Assembly: GCF_016806125.1 (NCBI RefSeq)
Contig: NZ_CP047166.1
Location: 4,030,001-4,094,000 of the forward strand
Direction of reading: 5' to 3'
From: Ponticoccus alexandrii
GTDB taxonomy: Bacteria; Pseudomonadota; Alphaproteobacteria; Rhodobacterales; Rhodobacteraceae
DNA: 64,000 nucleotides
Shown in pieces: positions 1-9,326 of this stretch. The notes under the pieces are model-generated. The model worked only from the letters and a program-made list of their open reading frames with translations. It had not been told where the DNA came from and did no database searches. A program made the position numbers and the translations under genes. How positions within the stretch are numbered: the stretch's first letter is position 1; each line of letters starts with the position of its first letter.

Positions 1-1154
1 ACATCCTGATGATCGGGCCGACCGGCGTCGGCAAGACCGAGATCAGCCGCCGTCTGGCGAAGCTCGCCCGTGCGCCCTTCATCAAGGTCGAGGCGACCAA
101 GTTCACCGAGGTCGGCTATGTCGGCCGGGACGTCGAGCAGATCGTCCGTGACCTCGTCGACACCGCCATCGTGCAGACGCGCGAGTGGATGCGCGAGGAC
201 GTGAAGGCCCGCGCCCATCAGGCCGCCGAGGACCGCGTGATCGCCGCCATCGCCGGCGAGGGCGCCCGCGAAGGCACGCGCGAGATGTTCCGCAAGAAGC
301 TGAAGGCCGGAGAACTCGACGACACCGAGATCGAGATAGAGGTGAGCGAAAGCGCCAACCCCATGCCGATGATGGACATGCCCGGCCAGCCCGGCAGTCA
401 GATGGGCATGATGAACCTCGGCGACATCTTCGGGAAGGCCTTCGGCCAGCGCACCGTCAAGAAACGCATGTCGGTCGCCGAAAGCTATGACGTGCTGATC
501 GAACAGGAGGCCGACAAGCTTCTCGACGACGAGGTGGTCAAGGCGGCCGCGCTGGAAGCGGTGGAGCAGAACGGCATCGTCTTTCTCGACGAGATCGACA
601 AGGTCTGCGCCCGGTCCGACGCGCGCGGCGGCGATGTCAGCCGCGAGGGTGTGCAGCGCGATCTGCTGCCGCTGATCGAAGGCACGACCGTCTCGACCAA
701 GCACGGCACGGTGAAGACGGACCACATCCTCTTCATCGCCTCGGGGGCCTTCCACATCGCCAAGCCGTCGGACCTGCTGCCCGAGCTTCAGGGCCGCTTG
801 CCGATCCGTGTCACCCTGCGCGACCTGACAGAAGCGGATTTCGTCCGCATCCTGACCGAGACCGACAACGCCCTGACACGCCAGTACACCGCGCTGATGG
901 CCACCGAAGAGGTCACGGTCAGCTTCACCGACGACGGCATCGCCGCGCTGGCGCGCATCGCCGCCGAGGTCAACGGCTCGGTCGAGAACATCGGCGCGCG
1001 GCGGCTGTACACTGTGATCGAGCGGGTCTTCGAGGATCTCAGCTATGACGCGCCCGACAAGGGCGGTCAAAGCGTGACGGTCGATGCGAGCTTCGTCGAA
1101 GAGCACCTGGGCGAGCTGACCCGGTCGACCGACCTCAGCCGCTACGTCTTGTAG
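1..1154 (+). CDS. hslU: HslU, ATPase subunit of the HslVU protease (5' truncated)
   Basis: HslU is the AAA+ unfoldase that feeds substrates to the HslV peptidase in the cytoplasm. The frame is open from base 3 and enters the window just before the Walker A motif GPTGVGKT (bases 15-38), so roughly 55 N-terminal residues lie outside. Walker B (FLDEID, near base 585) follows the variable I-domain, which carries a Met/Gly-rich stretch near bases 360-420. The protein ends in LSRYVL, the conserved HslU tail that docks into HslV. The family is about 435 residues long, which fits. hslV is expected just upstream, outside the window. Confidence 0.97.
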   Translation, partial: ILMIGPTGVGKTEISRRLAKLARAPFIKVEATKFTEVGYVGRDVEQIVRDLVDTAIVQTREWMREDVKARAHQAAEDRVIAAIAGEGAREGTREMFRKKLKAGELDDTEIEIEVSESANPMPMMDMPGQPGSQMGMMNLGDIFGKAFGQRTVKKRMSVAESYDVLIEQEADKLLDDEVVKAAALEAVEQNGIVFLDEIDKVCARSDARGGDVSREGVQRDLLPLIEGTTVSTKHGTVKTDHILFIASGAFHIAKPSDLLPELQGRLPIRVTLRDLTEADFVRILTETDNALTRQYTALMATEEVTVSFTDDGIAALARIAAEVNGSVENIGARRLYTVIERVFEDLSYDAPDKGGQSVTVDASFVEEHLGELTRSTDLSRYVL

Positions 1155-1180
1155 GGCCCGGTTCCGGCCCCCTGAAAGCA

Positions 1181-1207
1181 GTTCGGGCGCCGAAATGGCG
1201 CCTGAAC
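1181..1207. terminator. Hairpin between hslU and the convergent hypothetical gene
   Basis: An 11-bp stem (1181-1191 with 1197-1207, one G-U type pair) closes a 5-base GAAAT loop 27 bases after the hslU stop. No T-run follows on either strand, so it is only terminator-like. It may instead protect the mRNA 3' end. Confidence 0.35.
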
Positions 1208-1242
1208 CGAATATGAGATCTTCTGAAAAGAGCTTTGGGGTA

Positions 1243-1953
1243 TCAGGCCGCGTCGTCGTGCAGCGGAATGATGTTTCTCAGGCCAAAATTCAGCCCCGCG
1301 GCGATCACCGTCATGACATGGATGCCCTGGTCCATGATCTGCGCGTCGGTGTTGACGTTTTCCGGGTCAACGTGGTGGACCGACAGGCCATCGAGCGTCC
1401 CGTCGCCGGTCACGTAAAGGATGACGTCCTCTGTCTCGTCGAACTCCGTGATGATGCGAACGTTGTCCGGCCCCAATGGTTCGCTCTTGTCCAGCATTTC
1501 CATGAACCGGCTGTCACCGTCCAGCAGTTCAGCGCTGTCGCCGCCTGTCAGCATCTCGGCATAACTGTCCGGGGCGCTGGAATAGAGGCCCGCGCTCTCG
1601 TCGTCCCAGACCGAAAGCGACCCGGTCCGCCCGTCCTGCAAGCCGCTTTCGTCCTCCAGCGCATCTGCGGCCAGGCGGTTGTCGATCTCGGCAAGATGTT
1701 CGGCCTCGCCAAGGCCCATCTGATAGCTCTTGTACGCTTCCAGCAGCAGGTCGCCTTCTTCGGGACCGGCGGCTCGGTCTTCGAGGCCGAAGAACCCGAG
1801 CCCGTTGGGCTCTGCGTCGATGTCAAAGGTTGTCGAAGAGTCGTCAGAGGGTTCGTCAGAGGCAGCTTCCTCTGTCTCTTCGGTAATCGAGGTGCCAACG
1901 ATTGCCACGCTGGCGGCGGCGAACACTCCCATTATGGTCACTGTCAGCATCAT
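1243..1953 (-). CDS. Acidic hypothetical protein with N-terminal membrane segment
   Basis: I do not recognise this 236-residue protein. Residues 3-20 form one hydrophobic segment (membrane anchor or signal peptide). It is followed by an extremely acidic Glu/Asp/Ser-rich linker (about residues 24-48) and a body that stays acidic. The C-terminal part is more ordered (ILYVTGDGTLDGLSVHHVD). A good ribosome site (AGGAG) precedes the ATG at 1953, and a second in-frame ATG follows directly. It converges on hslU and stands alone. Base composition is slightly less GC-rich than its neighbours. Export is likely; function is unknown. Confidence 0.7.
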   Translation of the reverse strand: MMLTVTIMGVFAAASVAIVGTSITEETEEAASDEPSDDSSTTFDIDAEPNGLGFFGLEDRAAGPEEGDLLLEAYKSYQMGLGEAEHLAEIDNRLAADALEDESGLQDGRTGSLSVWDDESAGLYSSAPDSYAEMLTGGDSAELLDGDSRFMEMLDKSEPLGPDNVRIITEFDETEDVILYVTGDGTLDGLSVHHVDPENVNTDAQIMDQGIHVMTVIAAGLNFGLRNIIPLHDDAA

Positions 1954-2460
1954 GTTTCTCCTGCTTCTTCCTGTTATTAATATCAGGAAAAATATGGCGA
2001 GATCTGGATGGAAATCCGGAATCTACTCGTCTTTAAGGTGAAAAGAACAGCCGCATTAACTATTCATTTACGTGTCGCGAACTCACGTCACTTTCGTGTT
2101 TTCAACGCCTTAACCCCCGCAAAATAGCTGCTTCTGGCAGGCATATGCCGGTTAAGTCTATTTCGCTCACGTTTAGCGTGTCTCGGTCGACACATAATTG
2201 CCCCATTTCCGCCCCGGCGCCGGGTCCGACAGGAAGGGACGATGCCGCAATCTCGCCGCAATTACGCCCGCCGGCACTCGAATTCGGCAACCGGAAGAGG
2301 TTCAGGCTCGCCTTGACGCCCGGTTTTCGCGAATCATCGCCCACCCATGCACTCTCTGGTTGCATATCGGCTCAGGAGTGATGGCGTGCATCCCGGGTTT
2401 GGAAACAATTCCGCCCCACAGGCAGGCCATACCCCGCCACCGGGCGGTGCCGACGGGCCA
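1954..2460. other. Intergenic region without a supportable gene
   Basis: This stretch of about 500 bases separates the hypothetical gene from the terminator of the ABC operon. Its left part (1975-2110) is AT-rich and should hold the promoter of the gene ending at 1243. Short open frames on both strands (such as 2102-2365 minus and 2145-2381 plus) lack a ribosome site and any recognisable protein pattern. Confidence 0.5.
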
Positions 2461-2495
2461 AAACAAAACGCCCCGCCGGAGATCGGCGGGGCGTC
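2461..2495 (-). terminator. Rho-independent terminator of the peptide ABC operon
   Basis: A perfect 9-bp GC stem (2470-2478 with 2486-2494, extended by one A-T pair) with a 7-base loop is followed, on the minus strand, by the T-run TTTTGTTTT (2469-2461). It lies 26 bases after the stop codon of the substrate-binding protein at 2521. Confidence 0.9.
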
Positions 2496-2520
2496 ACAGT
2501 CCTCGATGTATGGCTGGCGC

Positions 2521-4074
2521 TTATGCCATCCACCACCGTTCCGCCATGCGGGCATTGTCCATCTGCCAGAGGTTTCCGACGGTTTCCGGCGTGGCGATCT
2601 TGTTGGAAATCGCCTCGACGAAGTTCGCGAACATCGGCAGGACCAGCCCGCCGTCCGTGTTCAGGATCTGCTGCATCTCGAAGTACATCTCGCGACGCTT
2701 GGCGCTGTCCAGTTCGGCGCGCGCCTCCAGCAGCAGGTCCTGGAACCTCTCGCTGTCCTCGCGGTCCCACTGGGTGTCATTCCACGGCACGCCTTCTTCG
2801 TAGGCCGAAGAGAACATCCAGTCCTCGGTCGCGCGGCCCGACCAGTAGCAGGCGCAGAAGGGCTTCTTGATCCAGACGTTGGACCAGTAGCCGTCTGCCG
2901 GTTCCTGCACGACGTTGATGTTGATGCCCGCCGCCTTGGCCGAGGCCTGATACAGCTGCGCCGCGTCCACCGCGCCGTCGAACGCCGCCGAAGAGGCCGA
3001 GAGGTCGATGTCGAGCGACGACAGCCCGGCCTCTTTCAGATAGAACTTCGCCTTGTCGGGGTCGTAGGTCGTCTGCTCCATCTCGGCGTTGAAGTACTGG
3101 TTGGCGGGGCCGATGGGGCTGTCGTTGCCGACGCGGCCATGGCCCAGAAGGATCTTGTCGACCATCTCTTGCCGGTTGATCGAATGCTTCAGCGCGCGGC
3201 GCACGTTCACATCGTTGAAGGGCGCGATATCGGTCAGCATCGGGAAGGTGAACTGCTGGTTGCCCGTCACCTCGTGGATGCGGATCATCGGGTTTGCCTT
3301 CAGCAGCGCCTCTGTCTTGAAGTCGATGCGGTTGATCGCATCCACCTGCGCGGTCATCAGCGCGTTCATCCGGGCGGTGTTGTCGTTGATCGCGATGTAT
3401 TCGATCTCGTCGAAGAAACCGGCCTCGTCGCCCTTGTAGTGATCCGGATAGCGGGTCGCCACCATACGCGCGCCGGGCTCGAAGGACTGCACCTGGTAAA
3501 GGCCGGTGCCGATGCCCTTGGCAATGGCTTCCTCGATCTGGCCCGCCGGGTACATCAGCAGGTGATAGTCGGACAGCAGGTAGGGGAAGTCGGCGTTGCC
3601 GGCCTCCAGCGTGAACTGGACCTGATGCTCGCCCAGCTTCTTCATTTCCGTGATGGCGCTGACGATGGGCTTGGCGGCGGATTTGGAATCCTCTGCGATG
3701 TGCAGTTGCAGGGATTCGATCACGTCATCGGCGCCGAAGCTCTTGCCGTTGTGGAAGGTCACGCCCTGACGCAGGTTGAAGGTCCAGGTCTTGGCATCCG
3801 CCGAGGCATCCCAGCTTTCGGCCAGTTCACCCTTCAGCGAGCCGTCGGCGGCGTTCTCGGTCAGCGTGTCGAAGACCGCGCCCTGCGACGAGGCGATCAT
3901 GAAGAGGTCGGAGTGCGTCCGCCCGTCCCAGGAGTCGGAAGAGTTGGCCCCGTTCAGGCCGCAGCGCAGGCGCCCGCCCCGTTTGGCCTGAGCGCGCAGC
4001 GGCAGGCCGGAGGCCGCCAGCACACCAGCGGCGGCGCCGGTGGTCAGAAGTCCGCGTCTGGAAATGCGTGTCAT
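2521..4074 (-). CDS. Peptide/opine-type ABC transporter substrate-binding protein (SBP_bac_5)
   Basis: This is a 517-residue periplasmic binding protein of the DppA/OppA family. The start at 4074 gives a twin-arginine signal (MTRISRRGLLTTGAAAG...) and has a GGGAG ribosome site. The frame runs 37 codons further upstream, but that would bury the signal. Conserved family features include the TWTFNLRQGVTFHNG region and a long SBP_bac_5 fold to the C-terminus. It is the last gene of a four-gene importer operon, which is unusual because the binding protein is more often first. The substrate (di/oligopeptide or another compound) cannot be told. Confidence 0.93.
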   Translation of the reverse strand: MTRISRRGLLTTGAAAGVLAASGLPLRAQAKRGGRLRCGLNGANSSDSWDGRTHSDLFMIASSQGAVFDTLTENAADGSLKGELAESWDASADAKTWTFNLRQGVTFHNGKSFGADDVIESLQLHIAEDSKSAAKPIVSAITEMKKLGEHQVQFTLEAGNADFPYLLSDYHLLMYPAGQIEEAIAKGIGTGLYQVQSFEPGARMVATRYPDHYKGDEAGFFDEIEYIAINDNTARMNALMTAQVDAINRIDFKTEALLKANPMIRIHEVTGNQQFTFPMLTDIAPFNDVNVRRALKHSINRQEMVDKILLGHGRVGNDSPIGPANQYFNAEMEQTTYDPDKAKFYLKEAGLSSLDIDLSASSAAFDGAVDAAQLYQASAKAAGININVVQEPADGYWSNVWIKKPFCACYWSGRATEDWMFSSAYEEGVPWNDTQWDREDSERFQDLLLEARAELDSAKRREMYFEMQQILNTDGGLVLPMFANFVEAISNKIATPETVGNLWQMDNARMAERWWMA

Positions 4075-4123
4075 CGTGAGGTCTCCCTGTTTTTGTCCCG
4101 GTGTCCCGGTCTTGCCCGAAATT

Positions 4124-5782
4124 CTAAGGGTCGCGGGCGATCTTATCAACGGCGGCATCGCCGAGGTTCTCCGCTCCGCGTTCACGAAGCAGCGTGTTCA
4201 GCCAGTCCGGGTCCATCTCGGGGACCGAGGACAGCAGCAGGTCGGTGTAGGGGTGATGCGGCGGCTGGAGCATCTCTGCCTTGGGGCCCTGTTCCACCAC
4301 TGCGCCGTCCTTCATCACGACCACCTCGTCCGCGATGCTGCGCACCGTGGCAAGGTCATGGGTGATGAACATGTAACTGAGGTGACGCTCGTCCTGCAGC
4401 CGCGCCAGCAGGCGCAGGATGCCCTCGGCCACAAGCTGGTCAAGCGCGCTGGTGACCTCGTCGCAGATGATGAACCGGGGTTCGGCGGCCAGCGCGCGGG
4501 CGATGCCGACACGCTGTTTCTGCCCGCCCGACAGCTCTGACGGCAGGCGGTGGAAATACTGCGCGGCGGGCAGTTCGATCTCTTCCAGCAGCTGCTCGAC
4601 CCGGGCGCGCTTCTCGCGCCCCTTGAGGCCCATGTAGAACTCGACCGGGCGTCCGATGATTTCGCCGATAGTCTTGCGCGGGTTCAGCGCGGTGTCGGCC
4701 ATCTGATAGATCATCTGGACCTGCCGCAGCTGGTCCTTGGTTCGTTTGCGGTAATCGGCGGGCAGCGGCACGCCGTCCAGCTCGATCTGGCCGATGCGCG
4801 GCGGCAGAAGGCCGGTGATGCAGCGCGCCGTAGTCGATTTGCCGGACCCGCTTTCGCCCACGACGGCAACGGTGCGGCCGGCGTGGATGTCAAAGCTGAC
4901 ATTGCGGAGCACGTCCACGGTCCCATAAGCGGCGGTGATACCCTGCACCGAGATCACCGGCGTGGCGTCCACGGCGGGGGCGGGCTTTGCCGGGCGCTGG
5001 AACTCGCGCACCGCCCAGAGGCTTTTGGTATAGTCCTCCTGCGGCGCGTCGAGCATCTTGCGCGTCTCGGCCTCTTCGACCTCGTCGCCTTTCAGCAGGA
5101 CCTTGATGCGGTCGGCCATCTGCGCCACCACCGCAAGGTCGTGGGTGATGTAGATCGCCGCCGTGCCGAATTGCTCGACGATGTCGCGGATCGAGGCAAG
5201 CACCTCGATCTGCGTGGTCACGTCCAGCGCCGTGGTGGGTTCGTCGAAAATGATCAGGTCGGGGCGGCAGGACATGGCCATGGCCGTCATGGCGCGCTGC
5301 AGCTGGCCGCCGGACACCTGATGCGGGTAGCGAAAGCCGATCTCGTCCGGGTTGGGCAGGCGCAACTTGCGGTACAGCTCGATCCCATCCTCGGCAGAGG
5401 CGCTGCGCCCCTCGACCCCGTGCTGCACGGGCGCCTCGGTGTGCTGGTCGATCAGCCGATGCGCGGGGTTGAAGCTGGCGGCGGCGGATTGCGCGACATA
5501 GGCGATGCGCTTGCCCAGCAGGCGGCGCTTGTCCTCGGCGCTGGCGGAAAGCAGGTCGATCCCGTCGAAGTCCACCGACCCGCCCAAGATCCGCACCCCG
5601 TCGCGGGTGAAACCCATGGCGGCAAGGCCCAGCGTCGACTTGCCCGCGCCGGATTCGCCGATGAGGCCGAGGACCTCGCCCTTGTTCAGCGTCAGGTCCA
5701 CGCCCTTGATGATCGGGGTCCAGGTCTCGTCAGAGCGGCCCTCGATCTGCACGTTGCGCATGGTCAGGAGGGGTGTGGTCAT
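4124..5782 (-). CDS. Peptide ABC transporter, fused double ATP-binding protein (DppD-DppF type)
   Basis: One 552-residue chain carries two complete nucleotide-binding domains. The N-terminal half has Walker A GESGAGKST, signature VSGGQLQR and Walker B LIIFDEPTTALD. The C-terminal half has GESGSGKST, LSGGQKQR and FIICDEVTSALD. This corresponds to DppD fused to DppF, so a single protein can power the heterodimeric permease. The start at 5782 is chosen for its GGAGAAAG ribosome site; the frame continues 23 codons upstream without one. It sits between the second permease gene (263-base gap) and the binding protein gene (49-base gap). Confidence 0.95.
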   Translation of the reverse strand: MTTPLLTMRNVQIEGRSDETWTPIIKGVDLTLNKGEVLGLIGESGAGKSTLGLAAMGFTRDGVRILGGSVDFDGIDLLSASAEDKRRLLGKRIAYVAQSAAASFNPAHRLIDQHTEAPVQHGVEGRSASAEDGIELYRKLRLPNPDEIGFRYPHQVSGGQLQRAMTAMAMSCRPDLIIFDEPTTALDVTTQIEVLASIRDIVEQFGTAAIYITHDLAVVAQMADRIKVLLKGDEVEEAETRKMLDAPQEDYTKSLWAVREFQRPAKPAPAVDATPVISVQGITAAYGTVDVLRNVSFDIHAGRTVAVVGESGSGKSTTARCITGLLPPRIGQIELDGVPLPADYRKRTKDQLRQVQMIYQMADTALNPRKTIGEIIGRPVEFYMGLKGREKRARVEQLLEEIELPAAQYFHRLPSELSGGQKQRVGIARALAAEPRFIICDEVTSALDQLVAEGILRLLARLQDERHLSYMFITHDLATVRSIADEVVVMKDGAVVEQGPKAEMLQPPHHPYTDLLLSSVPEMDPDWLNTLLRERGAENLGDAAVDKIARDP

Positions 5783-6044
5783 GGTCTTTCTCCAACCGTG
5801 CCGCCGGTCGAAGGGGCCCGCCTTAAAACGCAGCCGGGGTGCCTGCGCCATATCCGGTCTTGCATGCGTCGAAGGTCAGGCGCCCGCCCGGTGGCACCGC
5901 CGGGCAGCCCCCGACCGCCCCCCCGGGCGGGGGCTTGGCCCCCACCCGCGGTCGCGGGCTGCCCTCTGAGGCCAATGTCGGCAGGATGTCCTGTCCGGGC
6001 GCAGGTCCGGCAGGACGCGGGCGCTTGCATGGCTCGGCCCCCGC
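5783..6044. other. Intra-operon spacer with GC-rich hairpins
   Basis: This spacer separates permease and ATPase genes of one operon and is unusually long and C/G-rich. A 6-bp stem (5915-5920 with 5925-5930) around CCCC sits inside longer runs of C and G that could pair in several ways. No gene is seen. It may stabilise or process the operon mRNA so that subunits are made in unequal amounts, but this is inference. Confidence 0.4.
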
Positions 6045-7241
6045 TCATTCCTTCAGCCCCGAGGAGCGGTGCAGCATCCAGTCCACCACGAAGTTCACCG
6101 CCACGGTCAGCAGCGCGATGGCCCCTGCCGCCAGCAGCGGCGCGGCGGCGATCTGCGGTGCGAAGGCGGCGTAGTTGATGAAGGCCGCGAGGTCCTTGAC
6201 CATGGTCCCCCAGTCCGCCAGCGGAGGCTGGATGCCAAGGCCGAGGAAGCTCAGCGCCGAGATGGTCAGGAAGACAAAGCAGAAGCGCAGCCCGAATTCC
6301 GCCAGCAGGGGCGCGGTCGCATTGGGCAGGATCTCCTTGAAGATAAGGTAGGGCAGCCCCTCGCCGCGCAGCTTGGGGGCCTCGATGTAGTCCATCACCA
6401 CGATGTTCATGCCCACCGCCCGCGCCAGCCGGAAGACCCGCGTCGAATCGATCACGGCGATGATCACCACCATCGCCACGGTCAGCCCCGCGCCGGACAC
6501 CCAGGCCGAGGCCACGGTGATCAGCAAGAGCGAGAAGATCAGCGAGGGGATCGCCATCAGCACGTCGACCGCGCGGCTCAGGATCTGGTCGGTCCAGCCC
6601 TGAAGCGTCGCGGCCAGAAAGCCCAGAGAGCCGCCAAGGAAGAAGGCCAGCACCGTCGTCGCAAAGGCAATGCCCACGGTGTTCTGCGCGCCGTAGATCA
6701 GGCGCGACAGGATATCCCGGCCGATCTGGTCGGTGCCCAGCGGGAAGTCCGGGTTGCCGCCCGTGGCCGGATTGCCGCCCGGCACCACGTTGGCCTGTGC
6801 AAAGACCTGCTCTTGCCCGTGCGGCGCGATCAGACCGGCGAAGATCGCCAGCACCGCGTAGACGAGGATGACGAGGATCCCGAAAGAGGCTGTCAGCGGC
6901 ATCCCGCGAAAGGCCTTGCGGGTCGCCCCGGTGCCCACCGACCGGCCCAGCAGGCGAAAGAGGAAGGCCGCGATGGCGCCCGCCGCGATGCCATGCACCG
7001 CCCAGCGGAAATAGAGGACGGAGGCGTCCGGCGTGCCCGCCTCTGTCACCGCCGGTTGCAGGTAGAGCCATACACCGCCCAGAACCAGCGCCGCCGCCAG
7101 CGCGTAACCGAAGGCCACCGCATAGGGCATGTCGCGGAAGTAGGGCTTGTTGCCCGTCGCCTTCTGCCCGGCGAAGCGGATCAGCCAGCCCGCGACGGCA
7201 ACGACGGCAAGCGCGGTCAGAAAAAAGGTCCAGCCGCTCAT
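6045..7241 (-). CDS. Peptide-type ABC transporter permease (DppC family, extended N-terminus)
   Basis: This is a BPD_transp_1 inner-membrane permease. The C-terminal 280 residues are typical DppC: LGTDQIGRDILSRLIYG, several membrane helices and the EAA-like loop near EAPKLRGEGLPYLIFKEILP. The chain is 398 residues against about 300 for DppC. The surplus is an N-terminal extension of about 120 residues with three extra predicted helices. Its ATG overlaps the stop of the upstream permease gene by 4 bases (7238-7241), so the two are translationally coupled. Confidence 0.93.
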   Translation of the reverse strand: MSGWTFFLTALAVVAVAGWLIRFAGQKATGNKPYFRDMPYAVAFGYALAAALVLGGVWLYLQPAVTEAGTPDASVLYFRWAVHGIAAGAIAAFLFRLLGRSVGTGATRKAFRGMPLTASFGILVILVYAVLAIFAGLIAPHGQEQVFAQANVVPGGNPATGGNPDFPLGTDQIGRDILSRLIYGAQNTVGIAFATTVLAFFLGGSLGFLAATLQGWTDQILSRAVDVLMAIPSLIFSLLLITVASAWVSGAGLTVAMVVIIAVIDSTRVFRLARAVGMNIVVMDYIEAPKLRGEGLPYLIFKEILPNATAPLLAEFGLRFCFVFLTISALSFLGLGIQPPLADWGTMVKDLAAFINYAAFAPQIAAAPLLAAGAIALLTVAVNFVVDWMLHRSSGLKE

Positions 7242-8233
7242 TTCGGATGCCTCAGGCGCGGGTTGGTCAGGATCGACAGGATGTCGGCGATCAGGTTCAG
7301 CAGGATGTAGGCCGCCGCGAAGATCAGGCAGCAGGCTTGCACCACCGGGATGTCACGGATCTTCACGCTGTCCACGAAAAGCTGCCCGATGCCCGGGTAT
7401 ACAAAGACCACCTCGACCACGACGACGCCGGTGATGAGGTAGGCGAGGTTCAGCGCGATCACGTTGATGATCGGCGCCAGCGCGTTCGGCAGGGCGTGGT
7501 GGACGATCACCCGCATCGGCTTCAGCCCCTTCAGGCGGGCCATCTCGATATAGGGCGAGGCGAGCAGGTTGATGATCGCCGCCCGCGTCATTCGCATCAT
7601 GTGCGCGGTGACAACCAGCGTCAGCGTCAGCGCCGGCAGCAGCGTCTTGGTCAGCCGCTCGGCGAAGGGGATGCCCTCGTAGATGTTCGACAGCGAGGGA
7701 AGGACCGGGTTCAGCACCGCGAAGAACAGGATCAGGATGTAGGCGAGGAAGAACTCGGGGCTGGAAATCGAGGTCAGCGTCGCCACGTTGGCCGCCTTGT
7801 CGAAGACCGAATTGCGATAAAGCGCCGCCAGCACCCCCAGCGTGACCGCGAAGGGCACCGCGATGGCCGCCGTGACGCCCGCAAGAAACATGGTATTGGC
7901 AAAGCGCGGCGCGATCTGCTGCGCCACGGTGGTGCTGTTGCCGCTGCCCTCCCCCACGAAACTGGCAAAGTTCGCCTGTGCGAAGGAATTCCCGAGATCG
8001 CCGGTCAGCACGCCGCCCAGCCAGTCGAAGTAGCGCAGCACCGGGTTCTGGTCGAGCCCGAGATCCCGCCGGATCGAGGCGACGGCTTCGGGGGTGGCGC
8101 CCTGCCCGAGGATCGCCTCGGCAAAATCGCCCGGAAGCATGTTCACCGCGGTGAAGATGACGATCGAGACGATAAACAACGTCAGGACACCCAGCGCGAG
8201 ACGCTGGAGGATGATTCGGAGAACCGGGTTCAC
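7238..8233 (-). CDS. Peptide-type ABC transporter permease (DppB family)
   Basis: This 331-residue inner-membrane permease is the first gene of the importer operon. It begins RIILQRLALGVLTLF, as DppB proteins do, and carries the conserved region around RMTRAAIINLLASPYIEMARLKG split over the EAA loop. I place the start at the GTG at 8233. The open frame extends much further upstream, but that sequence reads as the antisense of pip and is not family-like. The ribosome site is weak (AGG). A 14-bp inverted repeat at 8251-8282 lies directly before the start. Confidence 0.92.
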   Translation of the reverse strand: MNPVLRIILQRLALGVLTLFIVSIVIFTAVNMLPGDFAEAILGQGATPEAVASIRRDLGLDQNPVLRYFDWLGGVLTGDLGNSFAQANFASFVGEGSGNSTTVAQQIAPRFANTMFLAGVTAAIAVPFAVTLGVLAALYRNSVFDKAANVATLTSISSPEFFLAYILILFFAVLNPVLPSLSNIYEGIPFAERLTKTLLPALTLTLVVTAHMMRMTRAAIINLLASPYIEMARLKGLKPMRVIVHHALPNALAPIINVIALNLAYLITGVVVVEVVFVYPGIGQLFVDSVKIRDIPVVQACCLIFAAAYILLNLIADILSILTNPRLRHPK

Positions 8234-8250
8234 GATACCTGTTGGTGTAT

Positions 8251-8282
8251 GGTTTTTGTTGACTGACAAGTTAACAAAAACC
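8251..8282. promoter_or_regulatory. 14-bp inverted repeat in front of the peptide ABC operon
   Basis: The arms GGTTTTTGTTGACT (8251-8264) and AGTTAACAAAAACC (8269-8282) are complementary with one mismatch around a GACA spacer. The repeat ends 18 bases before the proposed GTG start of the first permease gene. It is AT-rich in a GC-rich region. An operator for a dimeric repressor is the simplest reading; a leader hairpin is the alternative. No regulator gene is adjacent. Confidence 0.6.
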
Positions 8283-8319
8283 GCTTTCAAGTAAACCTTT
8301 TGTTTGAGATCCTTGAAAA

Positions 8320-9291
8320 TCAGCCCGATGCGAGGTCGTCCATGACCCGGACAAGCTCTGCGCTGATGCCCGGTTCGGACAGTGCGTGACCCGCGTTGCG
8401 GATCATCCGAAGCTCTCCGGCAGGCCATGCGCGCGACAGCTCCCACGCGCGGCGCGGCGGGCAGATCATGTCGTAGCGGCCCTGCACGATGACGCCGGGA
8501 ATATCCGCGATTCGGTGGGCGTTCTTCAGAATCCAGCCGTCCTGCTCGAGAAAGCCCCGGTTGGTGAAATAGTGGTTTTCCAGACGGGCGAAGGCGCGCG
8601 CGTAGTCGCCCGGCGCCTCGCCGCCCTGCCCGTTCGAATAGACCGAGGCCAGCGCGTTTTCCCACGAGGACCACGCCCGGGCGTATTTCGTTTCCAGCTG
8701 CATGTCGCCCGAAAAGAGCCGCCGGTGGTAGGCGGCGATCAGGTCGTCACGCTCGTCCTCGGGGATCAGGTCCACGAAGCGCGCCCATGTCTCGGGCCAG
8801 AACTGCCCGGCGCCGCCGCCGTAGAACCAGTCGAGCTCTGCCTGCGTCATCAGGAAGACGCCGCGCAGGACCAGCGCCCGGGCGCGTTCGGGGTGGGTGA
8901 TCGCGTAGATCAGTGCCAGCGTCGCACCCCAGCTTCCGCCGAAGACCACGAAACGGTCGATGCCCAGCATCTCTCGGATAGTCTCTATATCGCTGACCAG
9001 ATCCCAGGTCGTGTTGTCCCTGACCGAGGCGAAGGGCCGCGACCGCCCGCAACCGCGCTGGTCAAACAGCACCACGCGATAGACCTCCGGGTCGAAGTAG
9101 CGCCGCATCGCCGGGCTGCATCCGCCCCCCGGCCCGCCGTGCAGGACGATGACCGGCACCCCGTCGGGATTGCCGCATTCCTCGACATAAAGACTGTGCC
9201 CGCCCGAGACCTCCAGCGTGTGCTGGGCGAAGGGGTCGATCGGCGGGTAAAGGTACTGCACTGCGCGCTTTTGGCCCGGGATTTTGTCCAT
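8320..9291 (-). CDS. pip: Proline iminopeptidase (alpha/beta hydrolase)
   Basis: This 323-residue cytoplasmic enzyme removes N-terminal proline from peptides (peptidase family S33). It shows the oxyanion-hole motif [10 protein letters not shown], the DQRGCGRS segment and the nucleophile elbow GGSWG with the catalytic Ser. The catalytic His is in GHALS near the end. Length and the N-terminal YPPIDPF are typical of Pip. It starts 35 bases from ubiG on the opposite strand. Its position beside a peptide importer suggests, without proving, a role in peptide use. Confidence 0.95.
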   Translation of the reverse strand: MDKIPGQKRAVQYLYPPIDPFAQHTLEVSGGHSLYVEECGNPDGVPVIVLHGGPGGGCSPAMRRYFDPEVYRVVLFDQRGCGRSRPFASVRDNTTWDLVSDIETIREMLGIDRFVVFGGSWGATLALIYAITHPERARALVLRGVFLMTQAELDWFYGGGAGQFWPETWARFVDLIPEDERDDLIAAYHRRLFSGDMQLETKYARAWSSWENALASVYSNGQGGEAPGDYARAFARLENHYFTNRGFLEQDGWILKNAHRIADIPGVIVQGRYDMICPPRRAWELSRAWPAGELRMIRNAGHALSEPGISAELVRVMDDLASG

Positions 9292-9326
9292 GTGACACCT
9301 ATATTGGCATCGAAGACCAAAAGACC

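Noticed and set aside
2102-2381. Small open frames on both strands in the gap before the ABC operon
   Set aside because: They overlap each other, lack ribosome sites and look like random translation.
2347-4365. 672-codon open frame on the plus strand
   Set aside because: It is the antisense of the substrate-binding protein and the end of the ATPase gene. Long antisense frames are common at this GC content, and the product shows no family pattern.
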